Under the pieces are notes generated by a model that searched no databases, was not told the origin of the DNA, and was given only the letters and a program-made list of their open reading frames with translations. Source: a virus. From it: DNA of 64,000 nucleotides. This document shows positions 33,740 through 41,570 of this stretch, in pieces. The stretch is taken from positions 18,277 through 82,276 of the IMG/VR virus record IMGVR_UViG_3300022562_001344. One strand, written 5' to 3'. A program made the translations under genes and the position numbers. How positions within the stretch are numbered: the stretch's first letter is position 1; the number at the start of each line of letters is the position of its first letter.

Positions 33740-36505
33740 ATGGGGATCTCCCTAGATAGAGCCGCCCGGGCTCTCATGGATGCACCTGATGTCGCCAAGG
33801 CTGCCCGGGCCCTCATAGATGGGTTTGACGTCGTCAAGGCTGCCCGAGTGCGTGCCGCCTGGTCTCCGGTCTCCGTCCGCGTCGCCGTCCGTTTCTTGGA
33901 GGCCGCTAAGGTTGATGACCTGATAGCCGCCAATCCGGACCTGGAGTATGAGATTAGGGAGCTCTCCGAGGAGGATCCGTCCAAGAAGGGTAAGTACCTC
34001 GAGTGGAGCGTCAAGCAGTTGAAGATGAAAGCCAAAATGGAGGACTTGGTTCCGACCATTCGGGCGTTTCACGAAAACCAGCCGAGGTTCGAGAAGAAAG
34101 ACATCAATCAGTACAAGACACTGAAGGAGCTCGAGGACGCGGTCAAGGCCCTCCCGGAGTCGAAAACCAAGGAGAAAGCCCGGGTGAAGTCCGAAGGGTC
34201 CAAAAAACTATGGGAGAACGACACCCACGCTCTGTTCAGGATCGAGACCCGCGACGCCTGCATCCAATATGGGAAGGGCACCAAGTGGTGCATAACCATG
34301 AGGGCGCACAACTACTGGGAGTCGTACAAGAGCGGCAATAACGTCTTTTACTTCTTGATCGACAAGAGGCAGTCCGAGCCCGAGAAGGAGAGCGATAACT
34401 TCTCTGACGTCAAGAGCCCTAACCAGTATTCGAAGATCGCGTGGGCCGTCCGCAGAAATATGGAGGACAACAGCGTTGAAAGCGTCACGATCTTCGATGC
34501 CAGAGACAAGGTGATCAATAAGCGGACCATCCCGGGTATACCGGAGTTCGCCCAGATCAATCAGATGGTCATTGATGACGCACCGAACGCTCCGGACGGA
34601 CCTATCGTCTCCATGCGGAAGGGTACCATCACACCCAAGGAGCTCTACGATTACCTGTCAGTCCTGGACTCTCAGACCTTGATCGCCAACATTCAGTATG
34701 TGCAGTCCAGTGAACAAAACGACCCGGTTCTGTTCAAGATCCTGGATCTGAAGAAGGACGGCCTGTCGGAGCGCGGCATCTTGGCGATTTTGGATCGTGT
34801 CAAAGGAGGGACGTCGGAGGCGGACGAATTCTTCTTGAAGCTCGCCAGGGAGGGCGTGAAGATCAACCTTGATCGTGTGCAACAGGGACCCGAGTTTGAT
34901 GAGATTTTGAAAATTCGCATGGAGGGCGAGCCTGACTTTCTTGGCGTCCACACCAATGCCAAATATATCGCCAAGATCTCGGACGATGGGCTTCGCGAGA
35001 AGCTCGCCGATAAGTATAAGGGCCGGATGGCGGAGCTTGGAATCATCAAAGATAAGGACGCCCTGGAGAAGTTTCTTCACGACGAGGATCCGAAAGTTCG
35101 TGAGTCCACGATCAGAGGTTTGCAGACTTTCCAAGTCGACATGCTCGGCAACATCCTCAAAATGGTGGACGACCCGGACCCGTTGGTTCGGAAGGCGTTG
35201 GCCGACGTCCCGGCTTGGGCCTGGAAGAAATCTGATGTGCCCCCGGAGCAGCTCCATGAGGTCCTCGTGAAGCTCCTACACGACGAGGATCACGGTGTTG
35301 TGGAGAGCGCTGTCAACGGCGACCTCTCAAAGGTCGACCACGAAATCCTCAGGAAGATTTCGAAGCATCCGAGCGAGAAGGTTCGGGCGAAGTTCCACTC
35401 CAACCCGCAAGTCGACGAGGGCCTGAAGCCCATGAACGACGAGTCAGACGTCGTCAGGCGGTCGATCATCAATCACCGGAAGCTGAGTCAAGACCAGCTC
35501 GACCGGATGGCGAAGAGCGAGGACGTGAACGACAGGAAGCTCGCCCTCAACTATGTCCAGGAGAAGGGGTATGGCCCGAGCGGCAACTGGACATCTTCTG
35601 GGGCAAAGAATGTTCGTGAGTTCGCGAGCAGGCTCTTGAAGGACGCCGATCCCGGGGTTCGGATGTTGGCCAACGAGGTCATGTTCATATATGGTGGTCG
35701 ATACGACACGACGGGCTTCGAAAACTCAACTAACCCGACTGTGGTTCAGGAGTGGATTGGAATAGACCCCGAGCGGGCGAAGTCCGCGTTGGAAAAGCCG
35801 CCCTCGCAGCTCAACGAGGGAGGAGTCGACAGAATTCAGTCTTATGCCAAGACTGTGCTCGCTGTCAACGAGCTCATGGGTTATCTGTCGGGGAAGAGGG
35901 ACGACCTGCCGGAGATGCCGAACAGGAGTTTGTCGACGGTGACGACCTTGCTTCCGAAGGAGTATTTGCCAAAGCTGCTTGAGAAACTCCCGTTCCCTAA
36001 TATGGAGCAGTGGTCATATTATGGGGTCTTTGAGGACCTTGCCAAGAGAATGGACAGCAAGTACGCGATGGAGATTTTGACGAAGATTCCAAACCCGTAC
36101 TATGCTCCTACGGCCGTCACCGCGCTGTTCAAGAAGCTTAGTCAGGACGACATCCGGAAATTCATCGACTCCGACAGCACTATAATCCGGCTGACCGTGG
36201 CCCGTCGCATTGACAAAGCGCACCTCCCGGAGTTGATGGACGACACGGATAACGAGATCCGCAGAGTCGTGGCCGAGAGGATAGACCCGGAGCACTTGCC
36301 GAAGATGATGAAGGACACCGATCCGAAGGTCCGGAGGCGGGTGGCCGAGAGGATCGCCCCGGAATACCTCGAGCAAATGCGGAAGGACAAGAGCATCAAG
36401 GTCCGGGGCATTGTCAAGGAGCGCCTCGGACTGGCGAGCCTCAGCACGCGCGAGCTATTGGCGACCGTGTACCTGGTGGCCGAGGGCTTCTGTTCGCCTT
36501 ACTAA
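33740..36505 (+). CDS. large HEAT/LRV-type repeat protein with WC-motif domain
   Basis: 921 residues from ATG 33740 (the TTG at 33698 falls in the promoter). A 13-residue duplication (AARALMDAPDVAK / AARALIDGFDVVK) starts the protein. Residues about 165-250 hold YGKGTKWCITM...FYFLIDKR, a domain I have seen in phage proteins but cannot name. From about 400 on there are helical repeats of HEAT or leucine-rich-variant style (HDEDPKVRES, DDPDPLVRKA, KDADPGVRML, and about four 20-residue units near the end with D-x-x-VRR-x-VAERI). The gene looks more AT-rich than its neighbours. Possibly a transferred gene for protein binding. Confidence 0.75.
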   Translation: MGISLDRAARALMDAPDVAKAARALIDGFDVVKAARVRAAWSPVSVRVAVRFLEAAKVDDLIAANPDLEYEIRELSEEDPSKKGKYLEWSVKQLKMKAKMEDLVPTIRAFHENQPRFEKKDINQYKTLKELEDAVKALPESKTKEKARVKSEGSKKLWENDTHALFRIETRDACIQYGKGTKWCITMRAHNYWESYKSGNNVFYFLIDKRQSEPEKESDNFSDVKSPNQYSKIAWAVRRNMEDNSVESVTIFDARDKVINKRTIPGIPEFAQINQMVIDDAPNAPDGPIVSMRKGTITPKELYDYLSVLDSQTLIANIQYVQSSEQNDPVLFKILDLKKDGLSERGILAILDRVKGGTSEADEFFLKLAREGVKINLDRVQQGPEFDEILKIRMEGEPDFLGVHTNAKYIAKISDDGLREKLADKYKGRMAELGIIKDKDALEKFLHDEDPKVRESTIRGLQTFQVDMLGNILKMVDDPDPLVRKALADVPAWAWKKSDVPPEQLHEVLVKLLHDEDHGVVESAVNGDLSKVDHEILRKISKHPSEKVRAKFHSNPQVDEGLKPMNDESDVVRRSIINHRKLSQDQLDRMAKSEDVNDRKLALNYVQEKGYGPSGNWTSSGAKNVREFASRLLKDADPGVRMLANEVMFIYGGRYDTTGFENSTNPTVVQEWIGIDPERAKSALEKPPSQLNEGGVDRIQSYAKTVLAVNELMGYLSGKRDDLPEMPNRSLSTVTTLLPKEYLPKLLEKLPFPNMEQWSYYGVFEDLAKRMDSKYAMEILTKIPNPYYAPTAVTALFKKLSQDDIRKFIDSDSTIIRLTVARRIDKAHLPELMDDTDNEIRRVVAERIDPEHLPKMMKDTDPKVRRRVAERIAPEYLEQMRKDKSIKVRGIVKERLGLASLSTRELLATVYLVAEGFCSPY

Positions 36506-36518
36506 CCTGACTTCGGTG

Positions 36519-36524
36519 TAGGTT
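36519..36524 (+). promoter_or_regulatory. -10-like box TAGGTT
   Basis: Five bases (CTGCC) separate it from ATG 36530. Confidence 0.55.
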
Positions 36525-36529
36525 CTGCC

Positions 36530-36811
36530 ATGGCAACGTCACGTCGTAGCGGCCAGCGGAATCCTGCCATTGGCCAGGAACCTGGGATTTCCCTCATCAA
36601 TCTCACGAAGGACCTCAAGAAGTTCGTCCGCATGGACTTCGGGGGCCGGGACCAAGACCGGGTCATCGCCAATCGGCTTCGGGAGGACGGGATCCCGGTG
36701 AACCCGGACACCGTCGCAGCCTACCGCTCCGGCGCCCTGCGTACCAGGGACACGATCAAAAGGTACTTCGGCCCCCGTTTCGACCAGATCCGGGCCACGA
36801 TCGGCTTCTGA
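36530..36811 (+). CDS. small hypothetical protein with HTH-like end
   Basis: 93 residues. The C-terminal half (DQDRVIANRLREDGIPVNPDTVAAYRSG) has a helix-turn-helix-like pattern, so it may bind DNA; I do not recognise the family. First gene of the small-gene island. Confidence 0.65.
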   Translation: MATSRRSGQRNPAIGQEPGISLINLTKDLKKFVRMDFGGRDQDRVIANRLREDGIPVNPDTVAAYRSGALRTRDTIKRYFGPRFDQIRATIGF

Positions 36812-36816
36812 CTCGT

Positions 36817-37113
36817 TTGGAGACCAGGGACGTACAGAAGAAAGGCTTCCACGAGAGGTTCCACATCGACTCTCGCAAGCGGAAGTGGCTCTTCCTGCAG
36901 AGGGGGAAGCTCACGGACGAGGCCGGTCCGAACAGCGCCGGCCGCGCGTGGAACGAGGGGAAGCTTGTCTGGATCTGCACCTCGTGCGGTGGCGTCGAGC
37001 CCGTTAGGTACGACTACCTCGTCCACGACGAGGCCACGGTCCCGGACCCTACAGAGCAGCTCGACGCCCACGACTGCGACCTCGAGAGGATCCGTCAGGT
37101 GATGGATGCCTGA
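36817..37113 (+). CDS. small CxxC protein
   Basis: 98 residues from a TTG start (no ATG or GTG fits). Basic N-terminus (RKRKWLFLQRGK) and one CTSC pair (about 54-57) plus a late DAHDC; could bind metal. Overlaps the next gene by 8 bases. Function unknown. Confidence 0.58.
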   Translation: METRDVQKKGFHERFHIDSRKRKWLFLQRGKLTDEAGPNSAGRAWNEGKLVWICTSCGGVEPVRYDYLVHDEATVPDPTEQLDAHDCDLERIRQVMDA

Positions 37114-37357
37114 TTTCCCGGACCCGGGCGTCCCGCGTCTGTCCCGGGAACAGGTGGACCTCGTCCTCCAAGCCGGCCTCCAGAAGAAGACCCGGAGGAA
37201 CTCGGCCCGCGGATACCTCGTCGGGACCGTTTTTAGGGAGTCCGAGGGCCTGTTCGTTGTCTACGAGAAGCACCTGAGCATCGGGACCAGCTCCACTTAC
37301 TATTTGTGCCGGCTTCCGCCGGACCTCGAGGCTCTGGTCGAGGTGATGGGGTCCTGA
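37106..37357 (+). CDS. small hypothetical protein
   Basis: 83 residues, compact alpha/beta pattern (SREQVDLVLQAGLQKKTRR...FRESEGLFVVYEKHL). No Cys4 site. Family unknown; co-transcribed with the gene before by overlap. Confidence 0.6.
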   Translation: MPDFPDPGVPRLSREQVDLVLQAGLQKKTRRNSARGYLVGTVFRESEGLFVVYEKHLSIGTSSTYYLCRLPPDLEALVEVMGS

Positions 37358-37361
37358 TCTG

Positions 37362-37367
37362 TACGGT
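37362..37367 (+). promoter_or_regulatory. -10-like box TACGGT
   Basis: Five bases before ATG 37373; preceded by TCTG. Confidence 0.55.
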
Positions 37368-37372
37368 GCTGC

Positions 37373-37852
37373 ATGCAGCACCCGCTTCACGTCGGCCAGG
37401 TCTTCCGTTGTCCGAAGTTCCGTTCCCTCGTCCACGAGATCGACCGGGACGCGAGCCCTCCGAAGCTCGATAAGACGCGCCTGCATTTCGACTCTCCTGC
37501 GACCGTCCGCATCCCGTGGACCGAGAAGGGTCCGGACGGATGGGAGCGCAAGCATGAACACCGCGTGGAGGTCCTTGTCGAGGACCCCGAAAGTCTCGCA
37601 TGGGAGAGCTTCACGGTCACTGAGGTGGACCTGACCGGCGGGGGCAACGGGCATGGCCCGAATGACGTCTACCCTGACGGACATCGGGTCACCGCTCGCG
37701 GCACCTCCGGACGGACAGTCCGCTTTTACCAGACTGGGTGTTTCACCGGGATCGTCAAGCCGGAGGACGTGGAGCTCCTCGATGGGCCTCCGGACGTCCC
37801 CGGCCGGTGGAGGAAGGTCTTCACCGCCGAGTACGAGACCCAAGCGCCGTAG
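37373..37852 (+). CDS. hypothetical beta-rich protein
   Basis: 159 residues with many short strands (KTRLHFDSPATVRIPW...EHRVEVLVEDPESLAWESFTVTEVDL) and a single-domain look. No recognised family and no membrane or signal sequence. Confidence 0.65.
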   Translation: MQHPLHVGQVFRCPKFRSLVHEIDRDASPPKLDKTRLHFDSPATVRIPWTEKGPDGWERKHEHRVEVLVEDPESLAWESFTVTEVDLTGGGNGHGPNDVYPDGHRVTARGTSGRTVRFYQTGCFTGIVKPEDVELLDGPPDVPGRWRKVFTAEYETQAP

Positions 37853-37889
37853 GTCTCGGTATGGCTCCTTTATCGTAGCCGGAGGCGAG

Positions 37890-38174
37890 ATGTCCCAGAT
37901 AGCGAAGCGAGTCGCGGCCAGGTTCCTCGAGGGAGAGGACGTCCAGAAACCGAGCCCCGGCGAGGTCCTTTCCGCCGTTACGGAGGTGCAGAGAGTGCTG
38001 CACCAGGTCGTGAGGAAGCACGTCGTCCCGGATGACGCGACCCCGGACGAGAAGCGAAGGCTTGGCGCGATCCTCGCCAGCGTCAAGGCCATGTACGACA
38101 GGTCCGAGGAAGTACGCCTCGATCTGGACGAGTGGCTTATCGACTACGGGGAGGCCAGGAAGGCTCGTCCGTAG
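37890..38174 (+). CDS. small helical protein with RVAARFLE start
   Basis: 94 residues from ATG 37890 (GGAGG 4 bases upstream); the longer in-frame version from 37653 lies inside the previous gene. MSQIAKRVAARFLEG at the N-terminus recurs in variant form in the proteins at 33740 and 47271. The rest is charged helix. Upstream, a TAGGTC-5-ATG arrangement starts a 5-codon frame (37861-37878). Confidence 0.68.
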   Translation: MSQIAKRVAARFLEGEDVQKPSPGEVLSAVTEVQRVLHQVVRKHVVPDDATPDEKRRLGAILASVKAMYDRSEEVRLDLDEWLIDYGEARKARP

Positions 38175-38182
38175 GTCTCGTC

Positions 38183-38482
38183 ATGTACGGGATTCAGGGG
38201 AGCGTTAGGGTAATCGGCTGCAACTTCAACCTGCGGAGCGGCGGTTCCATGGGTCTATACGACATCGTTGTGCCGGACGGCCTGGATGTTCTGATCAAGG
38301 ATGAGCGCTTCACTGGTCCCCTCCGTGTCGGTTCTTCGCTTGCCGCGGCCTTACTTAAGATGCGCGGGTCAGTCCGTCTCGGCCCCTGCCCGAAATGTGA
38401 GTTCCTCTGTCTTTACAGGGACGGCCTCGTCGTCCCGCACCCGGAGGAGGAGTGTATCGTGGCCCAGATCATGGAGTGCTGA
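38183..38482 (+). CDS. small CPKC protein
   Basis: 99 residues from ATG 38183; TAGGTC (38172-38177, containing the previous stop) lies 5 bases upstream, an imperfect form of the box seen elsewhere. One CPKC pair (about 72-75) and later Cys residues near the C-terminus (about 90 and 99) may bind metal. Family unknown. Confidence 0.62.
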   Translation: MYGIQGSVRVIGCNFNLRSGGSMGLYDIVVPDGLDVLIKDERFTGPLRVGSSLAAALLKMRGSVRLGPCPKCEFLCLYRDGLVVPHPEEECIVAQIMEC

Positions 38483-38483
38483 C

Positions 38484-38660
38484 GTGGCTATCTTCAAGTC
38501 CGTGGATTACGAGGAGGTCGTCTTCACCTGCCCGAGGTGTGAGGCCGAGGTCTTCGCCACTATCCCGAACGACATCGAGTCTGCGATCACCTGCAAGGGG
38601 TGCGGAGTGACCCTCCACATAGACCTGGACGCCGCCGAGGAGATCGAGAAGCCGAACTGA
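38484..38660 (+). CDS. mini zinc-ribbon protein
   Basis: 58 residues from GTG 38484. FTCPRCEAEVFATIP...SAITCKGCGVTLHID is a complete two-CxxC zinc ribbon filling nearly the whole protein. It overlaps the next gene by one base. Likely a nucleic-acid or protein adaptor; partner unknown. Confidence 0.68.
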   Translation: MAIFKSVDYEEVVFTCPRCEAEVFATIPNDIESAITCKGCGVTLHIDLDAAEEIEKPN

Positions 38661-38887
38661 TGGCCTACGCAGTCATCTGCCCGGACGACGTGGATAGGCT
38701 CCACACCCAGTGGTACGACGTCAACCAGGCCGCCTTTGACGCGGCCTACTTCTCCCGGCGGACTCCGTGCGATGACTGGTCCGGCATCAAGGGATGCCCT
38801 GGCGGGATCCACACGTTCAGGGATCCGATGGCCCTCACGGACGACCCGGAACTTCCGCTGGCTTGGGCCGTCGACGTCCCGACGTAA
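38660..38887 (+). CDS. small hypothetical protein
   Basis: 75 residues from ATG 38660 (one-base overlap with the zinc ribbon gene). Trp/Asp/Cys-containing, no repeat or membrane segment. Family unknown. Confidence 0.58.
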   Translation: MAYAVICPDDVDRLHTQWYDVNQAAFDAAYFSRRTPCDDWSGIKGCPGGIHTFRDPMALTDDPELPLAWAVDVPT

Positions 38888-38890
38888 GGT
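38885..38890 (+). promoter_or_regulatory. -10-like box TAAGGT containing a stop codon
   Basis: TAA ends the gene before; the box is 5 bases before GTG 38896. Confidence 0.5.
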
Positions 38891-38895
38891 GGAGT

Positions 38896-39438
38896 GTGGA
38901 CCTCGAGACTGCCTCTGCGGGATATCTGGAAGCCTTTAGGAGGAAGAGTAGGCTCGGAGGCACTCTAGCCCGGCTCAGGCGGGAGCTTGAGGAATTCGAG
39001 ATACATTTTTCGAATGCTGAGAAGGATGTCGAGCGCTTCGACAAGGCTCGCAAAGCCGCCGGATGGCGGCCTCCGACGCCCCATCAGTGGGTGATGCGCA
39101 AGACTCGGAGGAAGGGGAAGGAAGGCTTCTTGGTCAGCTGCGGCCGGTGCGGGACCAAGATCTTCATGCCAAAGATACCGGACGCCAAGACCGAATTCAG
39201 TGAATTCCAGCGAGACATCCGGATCGTGATGCACTTCGTGGACAAGACGCTCAAGATGCCGGAGGCGTTCTACAAGTCCATGTCCATTCCGTCCGACAGT
39301 GAGCACTTTCCGGACGGGGATATCGGCCTGCACGGGCGTCTCTCCAAGGAGTGCGACCTCGTCATTAGGCTCCCGGAGCTCCTGAAGGACTTCCACCTCC
39401 ACGGGCCTAAGAGGCCGGCCGATGAGGAGTTCCAGTAG
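38896..39438 (+). CDS. hypothetical protein with CxxC
   Basis: 180 residues from GTG 38896. A long N-terminal helix (about 8-58, heptad-like LARLRRELEEFEIHFSNAEKDVERF) leads into a part with CGRCGTKIFMP (about 87-97), which may be half a zinc site, and a C-terminal segment of unknown fold. No enzyme motif. Confidence 0.65.
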   Translation: MDLETASAGYLEAFRRKSRLGGTLARLRRELEEFEIHFSNAEKDVERFDKARKAAGWRPPTPHQWVMRKTRRKGKEGFLVSCGRCGTKIFMPKIPDAKTEFSEFQRDIRIVMHFVDKTLKMPEAFYKSMSIPSDSEHFPDGDIGLHGRLSKECDLVIRLPELLKDFHLHGPKRPADEEFQ

Positions 39439-39460
39439 TAACCCGGAAGGGAGCTGCTGG

Positions 39461-39670
39461 ATGAGGGAGACGAGAAAGTACGGGCGCCCGTACGAGGCGC
39501 CCGCCATGGAAGCGTTCCGCTACCGCGCGATCGAGCTTGGCCACGACCTGCGCCTGTGCTGCCGGTGCCTTCAGGGACGCCGGCGCTGCATGGACTCCAG
39601 GAGGAACGTCCACGCCGACAGGTCCTGGAAGGCGCACCGCCGGACCAGGTGGCGTACTGTCCCCCGGTGA
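39461..39670 (+). CDS. small Arg/Cys-rich protein
   Basis: 69 residues from ATG 39461 with GGAAGGGAG upstream. Arg-rich with CCRC near residue 33-36 and one further Cys. The GTG of the next gene overlaps its stop. Family unknown; short length makes this less certain. Confidence 0.5.
   Translation: MRETRKYGRPYEAPAMEAFRYRAIELGHDLRLCCRCLQGRRRCMDSRRNVHADRSWKAHRRTRWRTVPR
39655..39660 (+). promoter_or_regulatory. -10-like box TACTGT
   Basis: Six bases before GTG 39667, inside the end of the previous gene. Confidence 0.45.
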
Positions 39671-39963
39671 GGGAGCATCGTTGGAGCGCGGATCCAGATA
39701 GGGATGGGATCCTTGTTTGCTCCGAATGCGGGGAGTGGTGCTGGCCCGGGATGGGCGTTAAGGGGTACTACCACATGCACGGCCGAGACAGCGAGACGGG
39801 CTTCGGCTACTCATGGTTCATCTATGGACCGAAGCCGGATTTCGAGGGTGTCCGATGGCCTGGCAAATCCAAGCCCGTCGGCATATCGGTAATCGAGAAG
39901 CGCACCACTCCCGTGTCAACTTCGTGCGACGAGTACCTGGTTAGTGGGATCATGGCTGAATAG
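39667..39963 (+). CDS. small protein with CSECGEWCW
   Basis: 98 residues from GTG 39667. ILVCSECGEWCWPGMG (about 14-29) gives a tight Cys group; the remainder is aromatic-rich (GYYHMHGRD, GYSWFIYGPKP). Not recognised. Confidence 0.6.
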   Translation: MREHRWSADPDRDGILVCSECGEWCWPGMGVKGYYHMHGRDSETGFGYSWFIYGPKPDFEGVRWPGKSKPVGISVIEKRTTPVSTSCDEYLVSGIMAE

Positions 39964-39980
39964 ATCCTCCCTTCGCGCTG

Positions 39981-39986
39981 TATTCT
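39981..39986 (+). promoter_or_regulatory. -10-like box TATTCT
   Basis: Preceded by GCTG and 6 bases before ATG 39993. Confidence 0.55.
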
Positions 39987-39992
39987 GCGTCC

Positions 39993-40499
39993 ATGGCTGA
40001 AATGACGATCTCCCAGGCCCTCCGCAGGATCAAGAAGTTGAAGGGCCAGCTCGCCGAAAACCTGATCCGGTCGCAGGCCGGCGTATCCTACCGGGTGGGC
40101 GCCCCTCCTGCTTTCGCGTTTACAGCGTCTGTTCAGAAAGCGGACGCAATTCGCCAGGAGCTCGTCCAGCTCGAGTCCCGTCTCGCTGTTACGAACGCGA
40201 CGGCTCGGATCGATTTCCACGGAGACTGTCCTACCATCGCGTTTGCTATTCGTCAGCTTCAGGAGCTGAAGAGCCAGATTGCTTGGTACAGGGCCTTGCC
40301 CGTCCGGGCACACGAGGAGACGTCCGAGGAGACCTGGGACTACGACGAGGGAGGGAAGCACGTCCGGACGCAGGTTCCGTGGAAGTGCGACCTTCCTGAG
40401 GAGAAGCGGGCCACCGTTGTGGACGACCTTCAGGACCAATTCGACCGCCTCAACGACGCGGTCGAGAGGGCAAACCACGCCACGGTTCTCATGGCGTGA
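39993..40499 (+). CDS. coiled-coil protein, possibly DIP1984-like
   Basis: 168 residues. Helix 1 (ISQALRRIKKLKGQLAENL), helix 2 (SVQKADAIRQELVQLESRLAVTNATARI), then TIAFAIRQLQELKSQIAWYRAL resemble the repeated LxxAL/NATN helical layout of the DIP1984 family, which is often annotated without function. A C-terminal helix ends the protein. Family guess is low-to-moderate. Confidence 0.6.
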   Translation: MAEMTISQALRRIKKLKGQLAENLIRSQAGVSYRVGAPPAFAFTASVQKADAIRQELVQLESRLAVTNATARIDFHGDCPTIAFAIRQLQELKSQIAWYRALPVRAHEETSEETWDYDEGGKHVRTQVPWKCDLPEEKRATVVDDLQDQFDRLNDAVERANHATVLMA

Positions 40500-40719
40500 A
40501 AGGACGTGGGGCAGGAGGGCGAGCGCAGGAAGACCGGCGCGCCGCCAATGGCTTCGGCCTGAGGCAGCACCTCCTTTCTAAGGAGCTACAACGAACGCCA
40601 CCGATACCCTAGCGGTTAGCGGTCAGACCATCCTTCAGCATTCAGCAATAAGCGATGAGGTCTGAGGCGTCAGCACTCACTAAAGCCGGTCCGCCCGTGC
40701 GGACCCTCCTGTCCCCACT
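40500..40719 (+). other. 220-base noncoding gap with short direct repeats
   Basis: No acceptable gene. It holds TTCAGCA twice in a row (about 40,631-40,645), AGCGGTTAGCGGT, and the hairpin described separately. I see no tRNA fold. Confidence 0.5.
40688..40705 (-). terminator. hairpin after minus-strand gene
   Basis: GGTCCGC and GCGGACC form a perfect 7-bp stem with CCGT loop, 14 bases beyond the stop of the minus-strand gene at 40720. Only TTT follows on the minus strand. Confidence 0.5.
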
Positions 40720-40938
40720 TTAATCCCCCGGGTCAGCAAGTCCGAGGTTGGCCGTGAAGCAACGGAGGTGATATGCCGCCCTCCCGCGTCCCTCCGGGTC
40801 CCCCGCGTACGGAAGTATGACTCCCCGGTCCCCGGGTCCGAACTCCGTCCCGCATTCCGTGCACGGCCAATCCGGCGTCTTTCCTCGCTCGCAGCTTTCA
40901 TTTACCGGTGCCCCCCATGGCTGTCCGAACCATTGCAT
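40720..40938 (-). CDS. small zinc-finger-like protein
   Basis: 72 residues on the minus strand. WPCTECGTEFGPGDRG (about 24-39) then AYHLRCF (about 55-61) gives C-x2-C...H-x2-C, a plausible single zinc site. Supported by a TAAGAT box 6 bases before ATG and by the lack of any competing gene. Divergent from the gene at 40970. Confidence 0.65.
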   Translation of the reverse strand: MQWFGQPWGAPVNESCERGKTPDWPCTECGTEFGPGDRGVILPYAGDPEGRGRAAYHLRCFTANLGLADPGD

Positions 40939-40944
40939 GCCGGG

Positions 40945-40950
40945 ATCTTA
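40945..40950 (-). promoter_or_regulatory. -10-like box TAAGAT (minus strand)
   Basis: Minus-strand hexamer 6 bases before ATG 40938; only 8 bases from the opposite-facing box at 40959. Confidence 0.5.
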
Positions 40951-40958
40951 CTCTGATG

Positions 40959-40964
40959 TATCCT
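40959..40964 (+). promoter_or_regulatory. -10-like box TATCCT
   Basis: Five bases before ATG 40970. Confidence 0.55.
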
Positions 40965-40969
40965 CGATC

Positions 40970-41245
40970 ATGTCGGACTCGATCAAAGCCCTGAAAAGCG
41001 TCCTGCACTGGGCCGAGTTCGGGGAGCACGTCTCTGCGCGCCTCTCGAGCGTCCGCTTCATTCATGAAAGGGACGAGCAGACCCTCGACCGGGTCGTGAA
41101 GCAGGCCATGAAGATCATCTGCCCCCAGTGTCGTGGTGACGGACAGTCCTTTTTCTCCGATAACTCATGTAGCGAGTGTCATGGGACCGGCGAGAGGGCT
41201 TATGATCCGAACCTGAAGCCTGTCGGGGAGATCATGGAGTCTTGA
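40970..41245 (+). CDS. small DnaJ-type zinc-finger protein
   Basis: 91 residues from ATG 40970. ICPQCRGDG...SCSECHGTG (about 53-76) carries two CxxCxGxG motifs, the zinc-binding repeat of DnaJ, with no J domain. Such mini-proteins can bind unfolded protein or nucleic acid. It overlaps the next gene by 4 bases. Confidence 0.72.
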   Translation: MSDSIKALKSVLHWAEFGEHVSARLSSVRFIHERDEQTLDRVVKQAMKIICPQCRGDGQSFFSDNSCSECHGTGERAYDPNLKPVGEIMES

Positions 41246-41562
41246 GCGTGAGCTCGAAAGAACTTACCCGGTGGCTCCGTTCCTGGGTCAAGGGGTACGG
41301 GCACACCTTCTGTCCCGCGAACTTCGGCATCTCCGCGGCCGTATGTCCTCGGTGTGGCCTCGTCGTCACCGCGCGCGGTAGGATCTTTTCCGATTCTAAC
41401 GTTTGGCTTGTCAGGACCTGGGGGAGTCGTCTGGACCGCCTGATGGAGCGGGATCTCCCGGTCCCTCCCGGGTATCCGCCTCCCCATCTTCTCAGGCTGG
41501 CTGTCCTCAGCGTTTTACCGAAATGCGGAATTCCGATAGTTCTCTCCGTGATGGGTGCGTAG
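41242..41562 (+). CDS. small protein with CxxC and hydrophobic tail
   Basis: 106 residues from TTG 41242 (GTG 41248 also possible). CPRCGL near residue 35 with an upstream Cys, and a hydrophobic end LLRLAVLSVLPKCGIPIVLSVMGA that could insert in a membrane. Family unknown. Confidence 0.55.
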   Translation: MSVSSKELTRWLRSWVKGYGHTFCPANFGISAAVCPRCGLVVTARGRIFSDSNVWLVRTWGSRLDRLMERDLPVPPGYPPPHLLRLAVLSVLPKCGIPIVLSVMGA

Positions 41563-41565
41563 AGT
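41560..41565 (+). promoter_or_regulatory. -10-like box TAGAGT containing a stop codon
   Basis: TAG ends the gene before; 5 bases (CGGTC) before ATG 41571. Confidence 0.55.
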
Positions 41566-41570
41566 CGGTC

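Noticed and set aside
40560-40690. Possible tRNA in the 220-base gap
   Set aside because: No acceptor stem, T-loop or anticodon arrangement could be built; only short direct repeats and a terminator-like hairpin.
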